From NCBI GenBank assembly GCA_028583415.1, contig CM053269.1, forward strand, positions 59,261,007-59,325,006: a DNA stretch of 64,000 nucleotides. Reading direction: 5' to 3'. Under the pieces are notes generated by a model, which did not search any database, was not told the origin of the DNA, and saw only the letters and a program-made list of their open reading frames with translations. A program made the translations under genes and the position numbers. This document shows positions 24,701-36,500 of this stretch, piece after piece (within the stretch, counting starts at the first letter, position 1; every line of letters begins with the position of its first letter). This DNA is from Protea cynaroides (taxonomy: Eukaryota; Streptophyta; Magnoliopsida; Proteales; Proteaceae).

Positions 24701-27700
24701 AGGATTTTATTTACTTACTAAATTACTTCAATTAGTTTAGGAAAGTATTTCTTTTAAATACACATGTAATAGGACTTTTAATTTAGAGAAGAAGAATGAA
24801 AGAATGATTTGAGATTTATGTGGTTGCCTGCGGGCAGAAGAAAGAAGTGAAGCATACTCTCTCTCCCTCTCCCTCTCCCTTTCATCTCTGCGAACCAGAA
24901 CAGCCACTCTTCTTGGTCTGTTCCCCTCCTTCTTCCTCCCTTCCTAATACTTCTTCTCTCTTGCTAACCCCTCCCCTGTTCTGGCGGTAAACCCAGCCCC
25001 AATAGAATCTCTCGACAGCTCTCATCTCTCCCCCTATCATTTTCAAAGTCTGGGTGTAACCTTCCCTTCCATAAATGAACTAAACCCCAGAGCCCTAGGC
25101 TGATACCTTGCTGGGAGACTCTGTTTCACACAGAAACTCAGGACTGCAACTCCATCTTCCGCCTAGGCTGAGTTGCAGACTTTTCCCCCTCATCTAACCT
25201 CACCGATGTGCTCCAATATCAGTGGGAAACAGTAGGTCTATGCAATACGAATCACCCCCTGAAGTTTCAAACCAAACCGTGGCCTATTGAGAAAGTTCTC
25301 TCCATTTCTCCTAAATCTGGTCATCGTTCCATGTTTCAGTCGTGAGCTTGAGGAAGAAGTCCTATTCTGGAAAATTACAAAAAAATCCTTTGACCATTAT
25401 TACTTCATTATTTAAACCTTCTTCATAATCTTATTTCCAGATTTATCCATTGGTATAAGGATTGTTTCTAATTTGGTCCTAAGGTATTGTTTGGTTTCTT
25501 CAAGTTATTGAATAGTTCTGATTAATTACAAATCTGCCATTACTGGTTGAGGTTTTAAAATATTTACAGTTCTGCCACTAAAATTGTTATTTGATTATCT
25601 TATTATTTGGTTGGGCCCATTAGCGGATTAATTAGGGTTTTCTCAACCCGGATCCTGCATCACTTAAGCACCCACACACCTTATCCTTATACTTAATTTC
25701 GTTTACACCCTTAAATCTCAATATCTCGGCTTATAAAAGAGGCCCATTACATTAATAACCCAAAAATAAAAAGCTCAAGGGCCATAGAACCCAACCGTGG
25801 GCTAAATTAAAGTCTACACGGCCCAATTGTGACACCCTTAAATGCATAAATTCTCCCCTCGTTTGAGAATACTTGCCCTTGAGGTTTTTTTTTTTTAATA
25901 AATTATTATTATTATTATTATTTATTATTTTTTTATATGGGTGAATCATCACCATTCTATCGGCATTGTTGACACTTGCTTTGACTTGATGGGGATCCAA
26001 TGCTTCTCATATCCATTGCTGATCTCAACTATACAATTTGTGGAGGAAGAATAAATTCAATGGCTGGAATGTCCTTAGGAACAACCTCAAATCGAGGGTC
26101 TTCAATTGGAACATCTTCTTTAATCTCATTAATCTTAATCGGAGTGATGTTTACTTCTTCAACTTGATTTCCAACCACGGGATCATCTTCTTGCTCTTCC
26201 ACTCACTGTTTAATGACTGATATCAGCTTGTCGAAGGAAGCATCCACTTGTCTTGGGGGGGAGTGATTTCTGCCAATGCTCCTGAAGTCGCTTGCTAACT
26301 ATTCACAAACATGGGCCAAAATAAAGTCTTCCAAGTCCTAATTGGCTTATAAAATAAGCTCAATGTCCAGAGAACCCAACCATGGGCCAAAATATAGTCT
26401 TCCAAGTCCTAATTAGCTTTATTGGACACCCTTAACTTCATCAACTTCAGTTTTCTAATTCAACCACTAAAGGCAAGGTGCTGACTTCTGAGGCTTCAAA
26501 AAAACATCCTAATACTATTTGAAAAAAAAAAAAGAAGCAAGGATGCACTTGCAAAATCACTTTATTGTGGGTGCTGTATCCCACTGGCGAAGTGGCAATT
26601 ACATCACTTTCTTGAAAAGTTAAGTTGTTAGATATCACTTTTGGATCTGTGGCTCATGCTATGGTGACACATTACAGATTAGTTGTGGCATCTGTTGTCT
26701 GTAGTTACCTAGCAATGCGGGAGGGAATACTTATATCTGATACTAGTTTATCTTTGTGGATGGACACTGTAAACCAGATTTTTTGTCTAATGTAAAACAC
26801 CAAGGGCTTGGTAACCAAGCATTTTGTTCAGAATAGTGATTAAGCAGTTGGTCATTGCTCTTACCATGGTGCTGTTAATGCATTAAGGAACTTGTACGAA
26901 ATATAGCAGATAATGCCTTTTAAAAAGACACGGACATGGCACCTTTTTGAGATGCATATGCTTATTTGAACAATTGGTGTAGGTATTGATGGTGGATTGA
27001 AAGACAATACCTGTCTGGTTCTGGGGATTATGGAAACTGATGGCATATTCTTTAGTGACTGGGGAAGGATTTTAATATTTTCATGCCTAAAGAAATAGAA
27101 AAAGAAGCAGAAGAACTATATTATCATTGTATTCCTAAGCATTTATGAACATCTCAAAAGCTTTTTTTTTTTTTTTGGTTGACTACTTTTTGGGTTTAGG
27201 ACTATACATGATATTTCCACTTCTAAGTTTACTCTTCTATTTGATGGAAGTAACTTTCCAATTGTCATCACGATTAATGGATATGTTTGTTGGATTCTAT
27301 ACAAATGCAGGCCATGAATTTTTTTGCTGGCTTGTTTCTACTTCTTATGCCTGAGGAAAATGCTTTTTGGTAGGTTTCAAAAGCTTATTTGTCATTATCC
27401 ATTCTTTATACGTGATATCTCCATTGAATTAGTATGCAATATTGGTTAAGGGCTCTTAGGATAGTAGGATCAAGGATGATTATCATTTTTATTGATCGAG
27501 TAATTTTTGGAGAACATATTTATGTGGTTGCTCATTATGGTCTATCTGCAGGTGGGGTTAATATTGTATTTGTCAATTGAACTTTGTTAATTTTATGGAT
27601 GCTACGTTTCTCTAAAATTTTTCAGGACTATGGTGGGTATAATCGATGACTACTTTGATGGGTATTTCTCTGAGGAAATGATAGAATCTCAGGTAGCACT

Positions 27701-28506
27701 TGTTTTGTATCTAATTGACCGCAGTTGTCTAGAAAATATTTGTTATACTTGAGGAATTAGTGAACAACCATCCAACTGAAGGGAAGCATATGTTGGTCTT
27801 TTATAAAGATTTTTGAGTTTGTACTGTTTCTTTAGGTGGACCAACTTGTTTTGGAGGACCTAGTGCGTGAGAAGTTTCCTAAACTGGGTTTGTGTTTTGC
27901 CATTATTTCCCCTTTCCACTAGAGTCAGCTAAGTGCAGCGGGTGGACTGGTTTCTTACTCCATATATGCTTTGGGTGCAGTTAATCATCTTGATTACCTG
28001 GGAGTGCAGGTGGCATGGGTTACAGGACCCTGGTTCCTTTCCATTTTTGTGAACATGCTACCTTGGGAAAGTGGTCAGGTTCTAAATTTTGTTTAATATT
28101 GCAATTCCATTTGAAAGTGCTTGGAGACTGTTCTGTTATGTGCCTTTGTCATCTGTCTTCACACACGCTAATAAAAAATTGGTGATGGTTGTGTGCTTAT
28201 TTTAAGGACTGCAGTTCTTCGAGTTTGGGATGTGCTTTTGTTTGAAGGAAATCGTGTTATGCTCTTTCGAACAGCTCTTGCACTGATGGAGTTATATGGT
28301 ACTGGGTAAATCAAACTTTGGTTTTGTGTTTGGTCACTTGGTATGCTATATTTTAAGGAAACATTAACAGTATTTCTCCGTGTTGAATCTTGAAACTTAT
28401 ATGCAATCAGTTTCTTGTAGGTCCTGCATTGGTTACAACCAAGGATGCTGGTGATGCTGTTACTTTGTTGCAGTCCCTTGCCGGCTCAACATTCCCTTGT
28501 TTGTAA
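21740..28506 (+). CDS. TBC-domain Rab GTPase-activating protein, 5' part (exons 1-11, exon 11 truncated by an insertion)
   Basis: TBC proteins stimulate GTP hydrolysis by Rab GTPases in membrane traffic. Exons are 21740-21789, 22583-22652, 22790-23353, 23437-23616, 23742-23855, 27311-27369, 27626-27692, 27836-27887, 27981-28073, 28215-28298 and 28421-28506. All internal junctions are GT-AG with consistent phase, giving 472 codons. The start MKRMKSMNHL and the acidic linker (about 40-215) match the plant EVI5-like RabGAP group. TBC landmarks are VRGGVPMALRGE (217-228), the arginine finger R292 in DLPRTFPGHP, the glutamine finger Q326 in SVGYCQAMN, then FWTMVGIIDDYF, VTGPWFLSIFVNMLPWE and VWDVLLFEGNRVMLFRTALALMELYG (split over exons). 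Exon 11 is family-like up to AGSTF (28,494), then reads three foreign codons and a TAA at 28,504. The rest of the TBC C-terminus is absent. Both catalytic fingers are upstream of the break, so a truncated protein would lack only the domain end and the coiled coil. Confidence 0.9.
24526..25662 (+). mobile_element. Solo LTR (1137 bp) in RabGAP intron 5, TSD CTTAA
   Basis: The element begins TGATGTAG and ends CTGCATCA, a near-perfect 8-bp terminal inverted repeat with TG/CA ends. The 5-bp CTTAA occurs immediately before (24,521-24,525) and immediately after (25,663-25,667). There are no internal coding regions. AT-rich promoter-like sequence in the first third and a CT-rich stretch in the middle are usual for LTRs. 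The superfamily cannot be set without an internal domain. Recombination between the two LTRs of a full element would leave exactly this structure. Confidence 0.8.
25663..27310. other. RabGAP intron 5 remainder, with repeated segments
   Basis: A segment reading about AAAGTCTTCCAAGTCCTAATT occurs twice (about 26,322 and 26,396), with a weaker relative near 25,800. A minus-strand stretch at about 25,990-26,260 reads as an acidic, Val/Ile/Glu-rich peptide broken by stops, possibly a retrotransposon linker remnant. An ATT-triplet microsatellite lies at about 25,896-25,925. No gene was recognised. Confidence 0.4.
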
Positions 28507-29278
28507 ACCCAACGAAATCCTATAGCCTGCTTGCCCGGTGGTAGAGTAACCAAGTCAAACTTCGTTTGCCTTTTCTAAAGCTTCTGATCTACGACCACCC
28601 TGCCTGCCAACAAGGTTGACTGGCGGCCTCTTGATAAGACGTAGGCTCAGAATATGAATGTTGTTAAGAGAGGCTAAAAACATACGATGAGAAGTAGAAA
28701 AGAAGACATCATATGAAACAAGGCGGCTATAAGGAGATCGAGAAATACGAGATTGGTATGAAACAAACTTCTCAATGGGATACCTGCCTAAACGCCCTGT
28801 TGCGAGCTGAACGGCGTACTGTAGAAGGATCTGTAACAGGCTCTGACGGCTCTGGTGAAGAGGATGGGGGCAACTCTGAAGACGTGACTGAGGCACAGCT
28901 GTCGTAACTGAAGTATCTTCAACCTGAGGAGCGCAGCAACCACGGTGGAAATAGTTGCCGAGGTCTCGAAGATGTCCTGGAATTAAAGGATGCTGCGCTA
29001 CCAAGAAACGAACATCTGACGACATGTAGTCTAGCCACAGGATCAAAGCACAACTATCCTTTTTCTTTTTTACCAATTTTTGAAATACACGGAACAGAAC
29101 GAGAAGATAGTTTGTCTCTTTCTGAAGAGGGAAGAAGAAAATAGCATTTACAACAAAAAAGTAGAAAGTGATAGGAGAAAAGCCAATAAGCTGGGGACAC
29201 CTAAATGGGAAGAGGGTTGTTGCCTGTGGATGATATATACGGCAGTAAGAACTGCATCAGCCCATCCTTGTTCCACCT
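28495..29278 (-). pseudogene. Ty1/copia pol fragment: integrase C-terminus to start of RT
   Basis: On the minus strand the 5' end reads WADAVLTAVYIIH (about 29,225-29,270), the copia integrase motif near the end of its core. It is followed by a Ser/Pro/Thr-rich linker with VRRSARNR-like sequence, and finally by LVTLPPGKQAIGFRWVYKQG (about 28,495-28,555), the conserved start of copia reverse transcriptase. Several stops and frame changes interrupt it. It ends exactly at the RabGAP break and has no LTR. Confidence 0.75.
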
Positions 29279-30475
29279 GTACCCGGTAGACCACTCCTCT
29301 TGTATTTGTCAACCACTGACATGTCAATGGGTTGCCTTTTAGGCCAACATGATGATACGGGAAGGAAAGAAAGGGCAATTTCTTACCTGAGTCAGAAATT
29401 CACTGATTATGAAACTAGGCCTCTTGATAAGACGTGTCTGGCCTTAGTTTGGGCAACCCAAAGGTTGAGACATTACATGCTTGCTTATCCAGTCAAACTA
29501 CTCGCCAGGATGGATCCCTTGAAGTCTCTATTTGAAAAACCTGCATTGACTGGAAGGACTGCTAGGTGGCAATTCCTTTTTTCTGAATTGGATATCACCT
29601 ACCCAGAAGTCAATCAAGGGGCAAGCAGTGGCCGATCACCTGGCTTCGCACCCATTGCCGGATTACGAGCCGCTCAGAACTTATTTTCCCGATGAAGAGA
29701 TCTTGTTTGCCACGGAAGAAGAAGGGCCTATGTCTGATGAATGGACGATCCCTTTTGATGGCGCTATGAATGAAGACGGAAGCGGTGTAGGAGTTGTGCT
29801 TATATCGCCAGAGATGACCAGGATCCCATTGGCCTTCAAGTGGAGTTTCCCATGTGCGTACGAACAATGTCGCTGAATACGAAGCTTGCATTGCTGGCCT
29901 GAGAGCAGCCCAGGAGCTATCAGGAAAGCGTTTTCAAGTAATTGGAGATTCATTCTTGGTAATAAGCCTTAGGAGCGGGCAGGGCAAATGGAGATTGGAG
30001 AACGAAAGAAAAAAAGCTTCTACCATGAGTACTTAGAAAAGCTCATGGACCAGTTCGAAGAAAGAAAGTTTGACTATCTCCCGAGGGCGCTGAGCTGAAA
30101 CCAATTGTGATTGAACAAAAAAATGAACCCGCATACTGTTATCAGATTGAAAGAGAGCCACAGTCCAATAGGCTCCCCTGGTACACGGACATCATGAAGT
30201 ACTTAGAGGATCGCGCATTCCCTGAGTACGCAACAGCTAATGCCCGACGTACCATCCGGAGGTTAGCTACGCAGTTTTGAGTATGTAGGGGAATTCTATT
30301 TGAAACAAGAAATCTGACAACAATGTCTTACTGAGGTGTCTTCATGAGTCTGAAGCCCAGAAAGTTATGAAAGAAATCCATGATTTCATTTTCGGAGCGC
30401 ATGTCAGTGGGCTAATGATGGTCAAAAAGATTCTACAGCAAGGATCTTACTGATCAACGATGGAGACTGATTGCT
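29279..30475 (+). pseudogene. Ty3/gypsy pol fragment: RT end, RNase H, start of integrase
   Basis: Recognisable blocks in order are LYLSTTDMSMGCLLGQ, RKERAISYLSQKFTDYE and TCLALVWATQRLRHYM (end of RT and first RNase H, 29,295-29,480). Then come a second RNase H-like region (WTIPFDGAMNEDGSGVG, about 29,742, and NNVAEYEACIAGLRAAQEL, about 29,864) and an integrase zinc-finger region with EAQKVMKEIHDFIFGAH (about 30,350-30,400). Two RNase H-like regions are a mark of the Tat branch of Ty3/gypsy. At least three frame changes and several stops are present. The first recognisable block joins the oppositely oriented copia fragment at about 29,279. Confidence 0.75.
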
Positions 30476-31668
30476 GCCAATATGTGCAAAGGTGAGGAGT
30501 GAAAGCCACTCAATTGCTTGTTAAATTGAGGAGCGGAAGCCATCACCCTTCCCACATAGAGGGATACTCGACCCTGAAGACAGGGGTTTTGATTCTATTC
30601 GATTGAAACCACCATGGGAGCTTCATATGACCATATCAAAAGAAAAGTCTCTGATCTAGCGAAACATTCACTAGTATACAACTCAGTCCTGCTATTACTA
30701 TAGCAAGGCAAGCTATTTTCTATTATTCTCTCTAACCCTCTAACTAGCCCAATGGACAAGGCTTGTTTTTTAATTATTGACTTGCTCTCGCCGCCCCCTG
30801 GTCGCCTTGTTATTTCCAATGAAAAAGCAGTATGGTGCATTGAATGCCCCGTATTTCACTTTAGAGGTTTCACTATCAGCTTTGCAAAGAAACGAGTATC
30901 ACCAGGAAGTCAGAACGAGCAAGTTCTCAAGTTTGAGAACACTTCTGTCAAAGGCCACGCGAATCAACACTTTTCTTCGCGTTACCGCGGCTCTTTGAAT
31001 CACCTAAACGCTTTTGGGCGACCCACTCCTGTTCTAGGCGAACCAGTCGTCCTTTTGTTTCGTATCCGGGGCTTTCAGTTTAAGAGCCAGCAGCTCTTTC
31101 TTTAACTTGGCGAGCAGCATTCATTCCCACCTGTGGCTTGCTACCAATTCAATGAAAGCTCGCTCCGTGGGACTAGGATGGAAGGGCAGTGGCTTGACCC
31201 GAGGAGATGAAGGTCTTGTTCCAGTGAATACAACCTCTTCTTTGTGACTGCTCTGCGGGCTTGACTTCTTCAGCTGGCTTGCCTTCCAGAGTCTAAAAGG
31301 CTTGCTCCTTCCTAACCTAACAAGAGTGAAAAAGAAAGGAAACAAGGCGAAGAAAGGCGATGAAGATCATGTGCCTGTGCCGATTCATCCCAAACCTATT
31401 ACCAGTACCAGCTGACTCGCTTTCTTTCTTTTTCTTCTTCTAATACATAAATAGGAGATAGAGAATGGAAGAGACAGAGGTGGAGGTTATAAGTTAGGGT
31501 TCGGTAAGGGGTGATTATGCCTTTGCTTGTGTGCCCACGGGCTTTCCTAGTGCAACCATCCTCTCTATTGAAAACAAGAGCATAGAAGTAGCTGAAAGGC
31601 AGGTGACTTGCGTGCTAGCGTGACTGCTTATGTGCTTTCCCTCCTCTCCGTCTTTAACCAACTCCCTA
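30476..31668. other. Mitochondrial-like non-coding DNA
   Basis: Base composition is close to even and unlike the AT-rich introns around it. There are no long homopolymers before 31,669, and the texture is that of plant mitochondrial intergenic sequence. No mitochondrial gene, rRNA or tRNA was recognised, so the origin is an inference from composition and from the neighbouring fragment mosaic. Open frames on both strands here match no family I know. Confidence 0.45.
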
Positions 31669-31671
31669 TTT

Positions 31672-31707
<36 letters not shown>

Positions 31708-31714
31708 TTTTTTT
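31669..31714. repeat. T23-A16-T7 homopolymer palindrome at the insert's right side
   Basis: There are twenty-three T, then sixteen A, then seven T without interruption. It marks a sharp change from balanced-composition DNA on the left to AT-rich intron-like DNA on the right. It could be a repair scar, two joined poly-A tails in opposite orientation, or an assembly or sequencing artefact. Confidence 0.8.
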
Positions 31715-33599
31715 AATTTTCTCAGAAAGAATTGTGGCATGTGCTCAGTTTGAAGAGATTCCACTAGGGCAGGATTGTGGTCTCTTAAAGTGGATTTGGA
31801 GCTTGCCATATCAAGAGGTTATGGTTGGATGCTTGTGGAGTCAGATTTAACCAATCTCCCTAATTGGTTGAGGCATAGTAATTCAAAACCATGGTGAAGA
31901 TAAAATTTTTTAGATTTCTTACATCCTGCGGATTCACTTATGTACTTGGATGCCTGGATCAGTAAATCAAGAGGCAGATTTTTAGTCAAGGACTATTTGA
32001 CTTCATCCATGCTTGGGGGTAACTTATTCTGTTTTTTTTTTTTTTTTTTTTTTTGTTCGTATTTTTGTGTGATGTTTTTGGTGCATATTGCTACTTATCA
32101 AGGAAAAAGAATTGCACTCAAATCAATTATCAGTGCATGCATGGCTGCCCTTGAGTTGACTATGAACAGTCCAATCAAGAAATGACTTTAAAGCTTGCGA
32201 TACTACTGCCATAGCCATTCTCAGAAGTAAGTGTAGGAACAACATGCACCCCCTACCAGAAAGCATCCCCCTCCCCCTGCTTCACCCATTCTAACAGCAC
32301 CCGTTTTTACTATATTTTGTGACCTCAATGTTTTTTCCTGTGGCAAATCCTCTGCATTATTGCATTGTCACTGGATGTTGTTTGGTTGCTACCTTTTCCT
32401 ATTTGAAAAGGAATAAAAAAGTAGTTTTTTTGGGAGTAACTTTGTGTATAGAGTCAATTGTTGGATTGATGTCTAGAGGACACTACTATTTTTTTAAGTA
32501 GGTTGCCTCTGTCTGACCGTAGTGACCTTATCCTTTTGAAAGGGTGCCACTCCCACTCTCAATCCTTGAATTAATGCTTTGGACTTGAGAGAACACACAA
32601 TCCTCGAAATCAGATGCTTACCCACTTAAAGGAGTTCCATGGGTTAAGATTATGCTTAAGATTAATTGATATTTTGATTTAGTTGGACACCTCTAATCTT
32701 AAAATCCACATTGGATCAAATATTGGACATGCTTCCCTTGTTTCCTATCTTTTATTTTTAGTCTGAATAAGCTGATCTATAAAATGCATACATGCTTGTG
32801 TATACAGAGATTCATTTTGAGCTGCTTTGGAGTTATATTTCAATTCGGCATTTTTACGCTCTTCCTCCCGCTTGAAAAATGAATATAAGAGGAGTTGACT
32901 GTGCTGAAGGTTTTGGGTGTGCCGAAACCTCATCTTTAGAGACAAATTGCAAACAAAAAATAGTTGAATATCCTAGAAAGAAGATAGAAGAAAATAAAGA
33001 ATAGTTGAATCTCCTAGAAAGAGGACAGAATGCAGAAGATATACCTGAATAAGATGATGAATAGCAAGCTCAAATGATCAAATATGTAGTCCCTACTCTT
33101 GCTTTGTCTAAGTTCGACAACATCTGAGTTAATAATTTAATATGATGGCTTCATGGAGTACCCTGCTCTTTCCTTATCCTTTCTTAGGTATGCTGGTCTT
33201 CAATGACTGCTCTGTGAACTTTACCTTTCAACTTGTCCCAGAAGGTTTTAGATAACCAGGCGTTTACTCTAAAGTGTGGTTGGATCTTACATGCACAATC
33301 AGTCGAACTGAATTAAATGTTGATGAGATGTTTTAACAAGCTACTTTTTAGAATAATCCTTGCAGCATGAATGGTTGCTCATCAATCAACATTGCAATAG
33401 GAAGTTGTTGGAATGTGTAAAAATGGATGTCGCATCATTTTGTTCAACTCAACTTTTATTGGGGAGAAGTTTACTGCGGCTTATTATAATGAAGGAGTTA
33501 ATGAAGTTTTTATTGTATACATCCTGTAAGCTGTTTTACACAATTTCCTCACAGTCACAGGTTCTGCTCTTGTTTAAATGAAATACAATTCGTGTGCAG
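31715..33599. other. Intron-like sequence before RabGAP exon 33600
   Basis: A short plus-strand stretch at about 31,780-31,850 reads LELAISRGYGWMLVESDL. This resembles the RNase H-like region of plant LINEs, but the match is short and weak. A poly-T run lies at about 32,032-32,054 and a 41-bp tandem duplication at 32,960-33,041. I looked here for the missing end of the TBC domain and did not find it. Confidence 0.4.
32960..33041 (+). repeat. Tandem duplication, period 41 bp
   Basis: ATAGTTGAAT followed by one base and TCCTAGAAAG occurs at 32,960 and again at 33,001. The copies differ by a few bases. Non-coding. Confidence 0.65.
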
Positions 33600-36500
33600 G
33601 TGGTGTGGTTAAAGGTTGAATTGTGCAGATTGCTTGAGGAGAAGAGATCCTGTATCCTCAGGTTTGTATTTTCAATTTGGTTGGATATTTATGTTAACAG
33701 TATCTTCTTGAAAATGGCAGCTGTTGTTAGCTAGAAATGTCTTCAGATTGAATTTTATTTATTTATATTTTTTGACACTAGAGAAAAGTTTTTAAATGGA
33801 AAGAATACAAAGGAGGGAAAACAGAAGAAACAGCCCAAAGCCACAACCGATGTAGGCAATGGCTATTTGCATTTTTGTTGGAGTATATCGAAGTATCACC
33901 TAGGTAGTGCCATGTCACACTAATTTAAGTACTCAGCATATGAATAAGCTCAGATTAGTAAAAGAGAATATCAGATTGTGTATAACTCGATTGTGAACCC
34001 CCAGAGGATGGCATCAATACCAGAGTACGGCTGATGCTTTTTCTGATATTCTCGAACCACACCCCCCAAAAAAAAAAAAAACTTGTCTTGAAGCCCACCG
34101 AAGGCTACTTGACAAAGAAAAAAGAATTAAACTCCCAACATCAAGAAATCCAAAACCAAAATCTTTCCCCGAGCTTCCCTTACACCTTATTACCCCCTTG
34201 AGGCTCTACTGCAGCCCAAGGTTTAAAATCTAGAATCTCGGGGTCGTCTCGGCCCCTGGGAAAGCCGAGATCTCATCGAAACTCTGTATAAAAACTGAGA
34301 CACCTCAAAACAAGCTGTCTCGGTGGCCAAATATCATTTTTAAGGCTTGATACTTCAGAGAAACCTTATTTTAGCATACATAAACACATTTAGAGCATAA
34401 AATTGTAAAATAATCATACTTTGTGGTTGTTTGGGTTTACACTCATGTTTTGACAGTAAACGCTGAAGCCTGTTGTAAACTTAGGCTAATATTGGCTATT
34501 GTACTCAATAATTATCTAATATAATTATTCAAAAATGGCAAATGAGACAATAAAATAATGCATTAGGGGAATGAGAAACAAAATAACATTTTATTATAAA
34601 ACAACCCAAGTATATCATACAAATCATTATTTCATAGTTCAATAGTGGATAATACATTAAAGAAATCCCAACTCCCCAGTCCCCATGAGCCCATAGGCCC
34701 CATACAATGTCTAATTATATGTAGAGTATTGTAGATGATCTATCTCATTATCATACATCTGGGAAAGTTGCTGACTCCAATTGTCTTCCAACTGAGCAAC
34801 ATAGGCTTCCCACGACATTCCTGAGGCGAAGTAGTTCCGCTAGTCTTGCACATGATTCATAAATGCATCATCATCAATGCCTTCAAGGATACCAATCTTA
34901 GAGAAGAAGACAGAATTTGGCGAAAAATTGGTTTTTTCCCGAGATCTCGGTGCTAGATAATGCAGGCGATAACGAAATCGCAAAATCTTTATCGCCTGCA
35001 AACTCATCTGGGTCTTCAGCGAGAAGACCGAGAATCTTCAGTGAGAAGACTGAGAATCTTCAGCGAGAAGACCGAGATCTCGCCTCGGCGGGATTTTGAA
35101 CCTTGCTGCAGCCTTGTGGAATTAAGCAAAAGTTCTCTATTTTTGGAGCACGGCCTCCGCTGCCTCTCATTGTTTTCATCCATGTTGCTTATGATCGCAA
35201 GTTTTATTATTCCCTATTAATTATTATTCTATAGCCATCAGGTTGGTTGGATGAACTCATCTATGGATCCGATTAGGCTTCCATCTTAACTTGAATCTCG
35301 TCCTCATCTCCAATCTTCTGGAAAAAAATAATTGCATAACCATGGTCTCCCAGAAAATGAATCCCGATTATGTTGGTACTTCATATGTCTTTGTCTTCTT
35401 TAGCAACACTAACCTTGGATTCCCCCTCCTTTGAGCTCACCTGTTAAATATTCTTTATATTCTCTCTTCAATCCTGCCGGACTTAGAACTTACCACACTC
35501 GATGAAATGAAAGAAAATAGATTTATAGTGGCTTAGGATTGTCTGCCACCTTTGGGAACTGTTCTCAGCTTTCTGCTCTACTTGCCTTTGATACCTTTGA
35601 TCTCACCACAGGTCTTCATTATGCTTTTCTATCTATAACACAAATGGGCCCTTTCTAGCTTCTTTGAGCTTCCATGATCATCACTGAACCCTATTGCTGC
35701 CGAGCAGTCTAACAGAATGCGGCTGATGGGTCCACTAATAGAGCAGCATGCCAAGCAACTGATTTTCAGATACAGTATGGGGTCTGAGATGAAATTTGAT
35801 TATATGCAAATGATATGGTAATAGGTGAAAACCAACTGGAGAAAGAACTAGAAAAATTGAAACGATAATTGAGGAATTGCTGTTGTTCTGGCTATCAAAC
35901 TGTGGGAATAGAACATTCTTTTAACCCAGTAAATCCATCTGCCTAGTTCTTGGCTCCAATCGGTTTCTAAACCAAATTATCATCCATATCCAACTTTGCC
36001 TGGCTGCAATTACCGCCAAAAGCAGGTTAATGGAGTTAAAAAAAGAAGAAGAAGAAAATAATAGAGAGAGGGGGGAGGGGGGGGGGGGGAGGGGAAGGAC
36101 GGATAGACAGAAGAAGTAATAAGAATAAGCAATAAAGGAGAATAGAGGAGAGGAGAGATGGAATAGCAAACCTGGAAAGAGGGAAGTTAAACCTGAATCA
36201 AGCTGGGGTGAAAGGGAGGGAGAGAACCAGTACACGGCCAGCAACCATCATTTTTAAAAAACTTTTATTCATTCCAGTATTAATAATCGATGGATATAGG
36301 AGGCTTGTGTATAAAGAAACTCAGAGATTAACTCCGAACCATATTTCCAAACCGAACTGAAATTAGAATTCTGAATTAATTAGACTTCTACAATAGCTAA
36401 CATTATCAAGCTGCAATAACATAAAATAAAAAATAACCCATCTAAAAGATAAATTCCCCTAAATACTCTTATTGAACCAAAAGCCCGGTTTGGACATGGT

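Larger units (their letters stand above)
28495..31668. mobile_element. Composite foreign insert that truncates RabGAP exon 11
   Basis: The insert begins within one base of the last codon of recognisable RabGAP exon 11. It contains Ty1/copia pol on the minus strand (28,495-29,278), Ty3/gypsy pol on the plus strand (29,279-30,475), then about 1.2 kb of GC-balanced non-coding DNA. A T23-A16-T7 run follows at 31,669. Neither retrotransposon piece has an LTR at the junction, and I found no target-site duplication, so simple transposition does not explain it. Transposon fragments butted together inside balanced-composition spacer are typical of plant mitochondrial genomes, so insertion of mitochondrial DNA is the leading inference. 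The right boundary is set by the homopolymer and is uncertain. Confidence 0.6.

Noticed and set aside
30595..31345. Several open frames in the mitochondrial-like segment
   Set aside because: None matches a mitochondrial or nuclear gene I know; such frames are common by chance in this composition.
35760..35905. Possible LINE reverse-transcriptase trace on the plus strand
   Set aside because: A short stretch suggests an ADDM-like motif and a Glu/Lys-rich helix, but it needs frame changes and is too short to support.
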